A stretch of DNA of 29,019 bases from Candidatus Bipolaricaulota bacterium (GTDB lineage: Bacteria; Bipolaricaulota; Bipolaricaulia; UBA7950; UBA9294). Under the pieces are notes generated by a model. That model was not told where the DNA came from. It searched no databases and was given only the letters and a program-made list of their open reading frames with translations. Of this stretch, positions 23,795 to 29,019 are shown one piece after another (the stretch's first letter is position 1; each line of letters begins with the position of its first letter). The translations under genes and the position numbers were made by a program. The stretch is from positions 1 through 29,019 of the forward strand of contig RXOA01000063.1 of NCBI GenBank assembly GCA_003979035.1, written 5' to 3'.

Positions 23795-24352
23795 CTAGGT
23801 CAATGGCTCGCTCGCCTCGGAATCGGATCCCTCTTCCGCACGTGGCTCCGTCAGCTGCCGAATCGCACCCTCATCAGGATTGACGCTGTAGATCTCCCAT
23901 GAGCCTGATCGCGTGGAATTAAAGAGGATCTCACCGCTGGCACTCCACGACGGGTTGTAGTCCTCGCCGGAATGGGTCGTAATGCGCTCTTGCTCACCCG
24001 TTTCGATCCTCACGACGTACAGATCGATGTTGTCGCTTCGCTCGGAAGTGAACACCAGCCGCGTCCCATCCGGCGACCAGCTCGGCGCCCAATTCACGAC
24101 GCCATCGGTTGTCAATTGCCGTTCGGCCCCCGAAGCAATATCCATCAGGAAGATTTCAAATCCGTCTTCCACAGGGGATGCATACGCAATCTGCGTTCCG
24201 TCCGGCGACGCCGCCGGTTCCCATCGCTGGTACGCCGGAGCATCGCCTCCGGTCAGCAACGAACATCCTGCCACGCCGAACACAAGCAGAACGGCGATCA
24301 CCGCCAGCGTTCCCCTTGACCGGCGACTGCTGCCTGCCGTTCTCGTTCCCAT
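23795..24352 (-). CDS. TolB-like beta-propeller lipoprotein (PD40 repeats)
   Basis: 185 residues. A signal peptide ends in the lipobox FGVAGC (about residues 25-30). Three WD40-like PD40 repeats follow: AASPDGTQIAYAS, SWSPDGTRLVFTS and SWSASGEILFNS, each with a following xxIxxxDxxSG and RQLT-like turn. This is the repeat of TolB and related propellers, but three repeats are half of a normal six- or seven-bladed ring, so it may oligomerise. It probably sits on the outer face of the cytoplasmic membrane. GGAAGG precedes the ATG. It is the first gene of a unit with ispD, and its promoter is at 24532-24560, leaving a long leader of about 170 nt. Confidence 0.75.
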   Translation of the reverse strand: MGTRTAGSSRRSRGTLAVIAVLLVFGVAGCSLLTGGDAPAYQRWEPAASPDGTQIAYASPVEDGFEIFLMDIASGAERQLTTDGVVNWAPSWSPDGTRLVFTSERSDNIDLYVVRIETGEQERITTHSGEDYNPSWSASGEILFNSTRSGSWEIYSVNPDEGAIRQLTEPRAEEGSDSEASEPLT

Positions 24353-24531
24353 CGTGCACCTTCCCCTGTTGTTCCTGTTTCGCAGCCGACCTCACGCCCG
24401 CTTCCGTCTCGGCTACGGCCTCGAATGCCGCCTCCGCCCTGACGTCGCGCGGATCTTCCCGCACAACGAACCTCACACGGCCACCGCGATGTCTCGGGAA
24501 GCTGCTCGTGTCGTCCGATCACCCGTTCCGA

Positions 24532-24560
24532 ATTATAACGGCCTCTTGACCCCCCAACAA
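24532..24560 (-). promoter_or_regulatory. Promoter of the TolB-like/ispD unit
   Basis: On the minus strand TTGTTG (24555-24560) and a consensus TATAAT (24532-24537) are separated by 17 bp. Its -35 box falls within the spacer of the divergent prmC promoter. Confidence 0.6.
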
Positions 24561-24574
24561 GATTCTGCTATTCT
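24546..24574 (+). promoter_or_regulatory. Promoter of prmC/ftsE/ftsX
   Basis: TTGACC (24546-24551) and TATTCT (24569-24574) with a 17-bp spacer; the predicted start near 24581 is about 40 nt upstream of the first plausible prmC start. It overlaps the opposite promoter at 24532-24560. Confidence 0.55.
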
Positions 24575-24621
24575 ATACGGCAATATCGGGTGTTTCGGGT
24601 ACTCGTGGATGGGGGGTCAAG

Positions 24622-25476
24622 CTGGCAGTATGCTGGACAGTTCGTGAAGTCCTCAACTGGACGCGGGGCTATTTCGAGGGAGCCGGGATCGTCCAGCCAC
24701 GGCTGGAAGCAGAGATCCTGCTCGCGTATATCCTTGATGTGGAACGGCTCCAACTCTACCTTTCCCCCGACAAACCGCTCAGTCCGGCCGAACGGGACCG
24801 GTTTCGGGAAATCGTCAAGAAGCGCCATCACGGTGTTCCCGTACAGCAGCTTACCGGGGAGGTCATGTTCTTCGGCCTCTCGTTTCGGGTGCGCCCGACA
24901 GCACTGATTCCGCGCCCCGAAACGGAGGAACTGGTCGAGCTGGCATTGGACGTCGTTCCCCGCGATCGCCCATCGACGCTGCTCGACCTCGGGACAGGTT
25001 CCGGAGTTATCGCCATCTGCCTTGCCAAGTATGCTCCGCTCTCACGTGTCATGGCCACCGACATCAGCCCCGACGCGCTGGCGCTGGCAAAAGAGAACGC
25101 GTCTCGACTCAATGTGGCCGACCGGATTCAATTCATCGAGAGTGATTGGGACGCGTCGATCGATGGCACATTTGACGTCATTGTCTCCAATCCGCCATAT
25201 ATCGACACGGAGGATCTGCCGACGCTGCAACGCGAGGTCCGTGATCACGAGCCGCGGATAGCCCTCGACGGTGGCGAGTCGGGCTTTGCATCGATCCGCA
25301 ACCTCGCGCAGGGGGTGCGCAAGCACATGATGCCCGGCGGGAAGCTGCTGCTGGAGATCGGAGACGCGCAGGGGGAAGCCGTCGTGACCTTGCTTGGCGG
25401 CATCGGTCTTGAAATCGAACAAGTCCGAAGAGATCTCGCCGGGAAAGAAAGGTTCGTGATCGCCCGATGTCCGTGA
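24622..25476 (+). CDS. prmC: Release factor glutamine methyltransferase, start unclear
   Basis: It methylates the GGQ glutamine of peptide-chain release factors with S-adenosylmethionine. The N-terminal helical domain reads ...YFEGAGIVQPRLEAEILL, the SAM loop is LLDLGTGSGVIAICLAK and the catalytic NPPY is in VSNPPYIDTEDLP. Homology runs upstream to TVREVLNW at about 24637, yet between the in-frame stop at 24547 and the GTG at 24739 there is no ATG, GTG or TTG. Either translation starts at CTG 24622 (GGGGGG lies 5 bp upstream, giving 284 residues, a normal length), or one surplus base near 24633-24635 has moved the ATG at 24630 out of frame. GTG 24739 would remove most of the N-terminal domain. 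It is followed by ftsE with a 10-bp overlap. Confidence 0.8.
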   Translation: MAVCWTVREVLNWTRGYFEGAGIVQPRLEAEILLAYILDVERLQLYLSPDKPLSPAERDRFREIVKKRHHGVPVQQLTGEVMFFGLSFRVRPTALIPRPETEELVELALDVVPRDRPSTLLDLGTGSGVIAICLAKYAPLSRVMATDISPDALALAKENASRLNVADRIQFIESDWDASIDGTFDVIVSNPPYIDTEDLPTLQREVRDHEPRIALDGGESGFASIRNLAQGVRKHMMPGGKLLLEIGDAQGEAVVTLLGGIGLEIEQVRRDLAGKERFVIARCP

Positions 25477-26129
25477 TCGTTCAGGTGTCAGAACTGCACT
25501 TCCTGAATGAAGACGGATTGAAGGTGCTTGATGACATTCATCTTCGCGTCGATCGCGGTGAATTGCTGTTGATCACAGGCCCCGCTGCAGCAGGCAAGTC
25601 TGTATTGATGGGGCTTCTCGCCACGCACGTTGTGCCCCAGCGCGGGCAGATCCTCGTCCACGGAAGAAACATCGCGCGAATGAGCCGCAAGAAGGCATAC
25701 GAACTGCGTCAGCGGATCGGGTATCTGCCACGCGGATTCATTCCGCTCAATCGAACGCCGATGGACAATCTGATGTTCAAATTACGCGCTCTGGGCTACC
25801 CTCGGGAAGCTTCCGAGGAAAGGGCACTGATCGCCCTTGAGCAGGTCGGCCTCTCTTCCCGACTGTCGTCACTCCCGGAGTCGCTTGACGCCGCCGATTG
25901 GGCCAGGGTGGGATTGGCTCTCCTGCTGTGCACGGACCCTGTTCTTCTGCTTCTGGATGAGCCGTTTGCCAAGCTCGACTCGGAGGGAGTCGCGGCAATC
26001 TGCGGGCTCCTGAACAAGCTTCGGGAACGGGATCTCACAACTGTCTTGGCAACGCGAGAGATCCCTCCCATGCATGAGAAGACGTTCCGTGTCGTACAAC
26101 TCGCCGATGGAAGGGTCGTGTCTTCATGA
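25467..26129 (+). CDS. ftsE: FtsE-like ABC ATPase with degenerate catalytic motifs
   Basis: 220 residues, the usual FtsE size, placed directly before an FtsX gene. Walker A is GPAAAGKS (38-45) and Walker B LLLLDEP (160-166, with D164 and E165). The other ABC motifs are altered: the signature position reads SLDAAD (139-144) instead of LSGGEQ, the Q-loop region reads IGYLPRG without the glutamine, and the H-loop histidine is R197 in ATREI. FtsE with FtsX normally controls cell-wall hydrolases at the division site. With these changes ATP binding looks possible but hydrolysis doubtful. The start ATG 25467 overlaps prmC by 10 bp, and the stop overlaps the ftsX start as ATGA. Confidence 0.8.
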   Translation: MSVIVQVSELHFLNEDGLKVLDDIHLRVDRGELLLITGPAAAGKSVLMGLLATHVVPQRGQILVHGRNIARMSRKKAYELRQRIGYLPRGFIPLNRTPMDNLMFKLRALGYPREASEERALIALEQVGLSSRLSSLPESLDAADWARVGLALLLCTDPVLLLLDEPFAKLDSEGVAAICGLLNKLRERDLTTVLATREIPPMHEKTFRVVQLADGRVVSS

Positions 26130-26968
26130 GTACATTCCCCTACATCTGTAGAGAATTGATGCGCGCAATCCGGGGCAAGGTCGTGTCGATCTTCATCCTT
26201 GCGTTTGTGTCGATCTTCATCACGTTGTTCGTTTTCTCGGCGTTTTTCCTCCTTGCGCCCGCATCCGACGATTCTCAGCCGATCAATTGGACCTCCGGCA
26301 GGCTCATTGTCCACCTTGTTCCGACAGCAACCACGGATGAAGCTCAATCCGTCTATACCAACGTCCGATCCATCAGCGGCGTAACGCAAGCCAACTACCT
26401 GTTCGGGGAAGAACTCCATCCACAGCAGACTGCAGGGGTATTCCTTGTTCTTGTCGAAGGCGAATCCTTTGGCGCCGTGCGCGAGGCGATTTCAGGCTTG
26501 GAGGCGGTCGCCGAGGTCGAAACGGCGGATGCGCCAACGAGCGAACTCAAGGCCACCGTCCCGTTGACTGCGCGAGCTTTCTTGTTGTCAATGCTTGTCC
26601 TGGGCATCATCGGAACACTTGCCGCTTCACGGTTCGCCTACCGGCGCCTTCTTGAAGCGTTCTCAAGTGAGCTGCAGCTTCTGCGCCTGGCAGGTGCCCC
26701 CGACGCAACGGTGCTTGTCCCGCTCTTCCTCGTTGCGATTCTTGGGGCGTTGATGTCGCTTGTCTTGGTCATCGTTGTCGTGTTGCTGCTTCGAACCGCC
26801 GCGTTGACCTCCCCTGACGGAGTCCTGGCAACATCGACTTTGCTGGCCGATGGGGGCCGTGTTCTGGCCGTCCTTCTACTGGACATCCCGCTGGGAATCG
26901 TCGTCGGATCGCTCGCTGGCGCTGTGGGAGTCAGCCTCGTCTTCTCAACCAGGATTGAAGCCCCCTAG
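26126..26968 (+). CDS. ftsX: Cell division protein FtsX
   Basis: 280 residues with the FtsX topology: a membrane helix at about 18-42, an extracytoplasmic domain (about 50-150, with VTQANYLFGEEL and AVAEVETADAP), then three more helices (about 155-175, 200-230 and 250-275). The cytoplasmic segment AYRRLLEAFSSELQLLRLAGAP corresponds to the conserved helix before the third membrane span. FtsX passes a conformational signal from FtsE to peptidoglycan hydrolases or their activators outside the membrane. The ATGA overlap with ftsE supports a complex. No hydrolase gene lies nearby. Confidence 0.8.
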   Translation: MSTFPYICRELMRAIRGKVVSIFILAFVSIFITLFVFSAFFLLAPASDDSQPINWTSGRLIVHLVPTATTDEAQSVYTNVRSISGVTQANYLFGEELHPQQTAGVFLVLVEGESFGAVREAISGLEAVAEVETADAPTSELKATVPLTARAFLLSMLVLGIIGTLAASRFAYRRLLEAFSSELQLLRLAGAPDATVLVPLFLVAILGALMSLVLVIVVVLLLRTAALTSPDGVLATSTLLADGGRVLAVLLLDIPLGIVVGSLAGAVGVSLVFSTRIEAP

Positions 26969-27036
26969 GATCTTATCCGTTGGCTTTGCGCCTACGATTG
27001 TCGTGCCTGAAGTATTGCGTTCCCGGCGCCAACTAC

Positions 27037-28116
27037 TCAGTCATCAAGGCCGTGTTCGCGCTCGCTCTCCCCGGAGGCGACCCGCGCCCGAGTGCGCTTG
27101 GAGCCGACCTGCGACAGTCCGAGGCGGACAACGCCCATTATCCCGACCGCCACAAACAGAAACTCAACCGCCTTGAAGATCAGGCTGTAGGCAACAGCGC
27201 CCTGTTTGCCGACCCCCACCAAGCTGAAGATGCCGATCATCGCCGCCTCACTCGTTCCCAACCCCCCGGGCGTGATCCACAACAGGAAAGACAGCATCAG
27301 ATTAAACACGAACAGGATCCAAAGCTGTCCCGGCGTGAAGATCAGCTGTGACGAGAAGTAGAAGAAGATCAGCGGCCGAAGAAAAACCAGGAATGTCACG
27401 ACAAGCTGGATCAGGAATGCAAGCACCGTTCCCCGCCAATGGTGGGAGAACGCGTTGGCGATCTCGTCTTCGGTCTCGGACACCTTGTTCGCCGCACGAT
27501 CCAATCCGACCTTCCAACGAGGGATCGGGTGCTTCAGCCAGCGAATTGCCCGACTGACCCATTTGAAGTTCCAGGCGAAGTTCACCAACCCGATGAGCAG
27601 CCAGAACGAAATGAACGCCATCCCGGCGAAGACACCGCGTCGGCTGCTCGCCTCAATCTCCGGGTGAAGGGCTACCGAGAACGTGCCGATGATCAGGAAG
27701 ACAAGAACCGCTATCCCGCCGAGAAACCGCTCAACGACAATCGTTGCGATAACTCTCGGCCCCGTCGCCGACGTGCGTTTCATCGCCATGATTGCCCGAA
27801 CAGGTTCTCCCCCGAAATACAGCGTCGGCGTGAGATACGAGACGGCATACCCCCCGAGACGGGATGCAATCACGGTCGGAAGGGGGAGATCTACCCCGTA
27901 GATGCGGAGGATGATCCACCAGCTCAGCACATAGGCCATCATCGACAAGACGACGTTTGCGAAAACCGCCAGAATCCCCACCACGCCGAGAGCGGAGAGT
28001 TGGGCGAGGATTCCTCCGATGCCCACCCAGTACAACACGCCGCCGAGAAGCCCAAGCCCGACGACGACAGAGACCGTATATGTGACTGTCTTTCTGACCC
28101 TCAGCCGATTGCCCAT
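27037..28116 (-). CDS. YbhN/LPG-synthase-type flippase-like membrane protein
   Basis: 359 residues with about eight hydrophobic helices. The conserved segments of the lysylphosphatidylglycerol synthase membrane domain family are visible: YLTPTLYFGGEPVRA, IVVERFLGGIAVL and LLWITPGGLGTSEAAMIGIF. Members without the catalytic domain are thought to move or support lipid or polyprenol-linked substrates; the substrate here is unknown. There is little ribosome site before ATG 28116, and a weak promoter at 28126-28155 would put the transcript start only a few bases away, so it may be leaderless. It lies downstream of the cinA gene on the same strand. Confidence 0.78.
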   Translation of the reverse strand: MGNRLRVRKTVTYTVSVVVGLGLLGGVLYWVGIGGILAQLSALGVVGILAVFANVVLSMMAYVLSWWIILRIYGVDLPLPTVIASRLGGYAVSYLTPTLYFGGEPVRAIMAMKRTSATGPRVIATIVVERFLGGIAVLVFLIIGTFSVALHPEIEASSRRGVFAGMAFISFWLLIGLVNFAWNFKWVSRAIRWLKHPIPRWKVGLDRAANKVSETEDEIANAFSHHWRGTVLAFLIQLVVTFLVFLRPLIFFYFSSQLIFTPGQLWILFVFNLMLSFLLWITPGGLGTSEAAMIGIFSLVGVGKQGAVAYSLIFKAVEFLFVAVGIMGVVRLGLSQVGSKRTRARVASGESEREHGLDD

Positions 28117-28125
28117 TTCTACAGA

Positions 28126-28155
28126 AGTCTAACGTGTTTCTGCCGCATCACTCAA
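28126..28155 (-). promoter_or_regulatory. Weak promoter of the flippase-like gene
   Basis: On the minus strand TTGAGT (28150-28155) and TAGACT (28126-28131) are 18 bp apart; the start would be within a few bases of ATG 28116, in keeping with the missing ribosome site. Confidence 0.3.
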
Positions 28156-28218
28156 GCACAGATGTCCCCACCGATTGTTCCAGGCATCCGGGAAGCAAAG
28201 GCTCTCCCGGAAGGAACG

Positions 28219-28722
28219 CTACCGCGGACCGGCCGCCATCATCTCCACCGCAAGCCGAAGCGCCGCTTCAACCGTGGACTGCTTGTTCTGGATTCGACTC
28301 CCGTTCCACCGGTAACTACGAACGGCGACATCCCCCTTGATCGCGACGGCCACGTAGACAAGCCCGACCGGCTTCGCCTCCGTGCCACCACCGGGGCCAG
28401 CAATCCCCGTCGTAGCAACGCCCACTTCGACCCCCAGGCCCAGAAGCGTCTGACATCCCGCAGCCATCTGGGATGCCACCGCTTCGCTCACGGCGCCGCA
28501 GTCGGAGATCGTCCGTTCCGAGACCCCAAGAAGCTTGGTCTTCGCCTCGTTGCTGTAGGCAATCACGCCACCGGCGAAGTACGCCGACGATCCGGGAACG
28601 TCGGTGATTGCGCTGCCAACAAGCCCCCCCGTACAAGATTCCGCAACCGCGACACGCCACGAGCGGTCGACAAGCATCCCGCCGAGTTCTCGACTCCAAT
28701 GATCGACTCTGTTCTCGCTCAT
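28219..28722 (-). CDS. pncC: CinA C-terminal-type nicotinamide-nucleotide amidase
   Basis: 167 residues, the stand-alone amidase domain without the N-terminal COG1058 part. AESCTGG holds the likely catalytic serine; further conserved blocks are YFAGGVIAYSNEAKTKLLGV and TTGIAGPGGGTEAKPVGLVYVA. The family deamidates nicotinamide mononucleotide to nicotinic acid mononucleotide in pyridine nucleotide salvage. The ATG at 28722 overlaps the stop of the endonuclease III gene as ATGA, and GGAGAGG lies upstream. Confidence 0.85.
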   Translation of the reverse strand: MSENRVDHWSRELGGMLVDRSWRVAVAESCTGGLVGSAITDVPGSSAYFAGGVIAYSNEAKTKLLGVSERTISDCGAVSEAVASQMAAGCQTLLGLGVEVGVATTGIAGPGGGTEAKPVGLVYVAVAIKGDVAVRSYRWNGSRIQNKQSTVEAALRLAVEMMAAGPR

Positions 28723-29019
28723 CCGGCCTCTCCGGGAAGCGCAAGGTCTCCCCCGCCTTCCGCTTGAATTTCCTCCCCCGTCGGACATACGTCATGCAGA
28801 GGACACATGCCGCACACCGCACGTCTCGCACGACAGACTTCTCGTCCCAGCCTGATCAACAGCAGGTGGAGCTTCTTCATCAGCAGCGGATCCGCCGCGA
28901 TTCGGGCGTTCAGCGCATCGTGGGGATCTCGCGCCGCAGGATCGACCCATCCCAAACGCTTCGTGACGCGTGCGATGTGGGTGTCCGCAGGAAAGAAGGG
29001 CTTGTCAAACGCGAACAGC
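28719..29019 (-). CDS. nth: Endonuclease III, C-terminal part (runs off the window)
   Basis: The last 99 or so residues are visible and the frame continues beyond the window edge. PADTHIARVTKRLGW contains the catalytic aspartate of the HhH-GPD glycosylases, and the 4Fe-4S loop has the exact C-x6-C-x2-C-x5-C spacing (CRARRAVCGMCPLHDVC). The enzyme removes oxidised pyrimidines and nicks the abasic site. The C-terminal tail is short and ends with an ATGA overlap into the amidase gene, so the two are translationally coupled. Confidence 0.9.
   Translation of the reverse strand, partial: LFAFDKPFFPADTHIARVTKRLGWVDPAARDPHDALNARIAADPLLMKKLHLLLIRLGREVCRARRAVCGMCPLHDVCPTGEEIQAEGGGDLALPGEAG

Noticed and set aside
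24156..24476. Minus-strand frame in the leader of the TolB-like gene, starting MRFVVRED
   Set aside because: It overlaps the TolB-like start in another frame and turns into low-complexity Arg-rich sequence; no ribosome site. A leader peptide cannot be excluded but is unsupported.
1..29019. CRISPR arrays, insertion sequences, prophage and defence genes
   Set aside because: No regularly spaced repeats, transposase-like frames or known defence domains were seen on either strand.

Overview
This 29 kb window comes from a GC-rich bacterial chromosome. PrmC, FtsE/FtsX, RmuC, IspD, CinA and endonuclease III are all bacterial. Export signals, lipoproteins and an exosortase suggest an elaborate cell surface. 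The catabolic genes (carbamate kinase, carbamoyltransferases, molybdenum hydroxylase) suggest a fermentative or anaerobic life. I cannot name the phylum from sequence alone; a poorly cultivated deep lineage such as Bipolaricaulota/Acetothermia is only a guess. No rRNA, tRNA, CRISPR array, transposase or phage gene was seen.

Layout. (1) 1-3599, plus strand: the tail of an unidentified (possibly HAD-like) protein, threonine synthase, an archaeal-type asparagine synthetase derived from AsnRS, and a small exported CBM9-like protein. (2) 3996-11380, minus strand: a surface-protein block. An exported CARDB/DUF11 protein ends in an IPTLxxWG-type sorting tail. It is followed by an XrtH-like exosortase, a membrane partner and a 1051-aa exported repeat protein, joined by short overlaps. 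A four-repeat PPC-domain protein follows. (3) 11381-12024: a 644-bp gap with three consecutive perfect hairpins. (4) 12025-15870, minus strand: rmuC, a PNPOx-like protein, a THEP1-like NTPase and a fold-type II PLP enzyme. (5) 15950-22155, plus strand, divergent from the PLP enzyme: a GntR/FCD regulator, carbamate kinase, two tandem knotted-type carbamoyltransferases and a xanthine-dehydrogenase-type molybdenum subunit, closed by a strong terminator at 22175-22209. (6) 22297-24352, minus strand: an exported protein, ispD and a TolB-like lipoprotein. (7) 24622-26968, plus strand: prmC, an ftsE-like gene and ftsX, fired from a promoter interleaved with that of block 6. (8) 27037-29019, minus strand: a flippase-like membrane protein, a CinA-type amidase and the C-terminal part of nth.

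Two groups look like working systems. The first is a compact exosortase system with its probable substrate, sorting enzyme, accessory membrane protein and a large surface protein in one transcription unit. The second is a regulated catabolic cluster that resembles the E. coli yge/yqe/xdhD purine-ureide region in parts: carbamoyl groups would pass from an unknown ureido substrate to phosphate and then, by carbamate kinase, to ATP. It differs by having two carbamoyltransferases, an unusual PLP enzyme and a molybdenum subunit without its FAD and iron-sulfur partners. The substrate cannot be read from the sequence.
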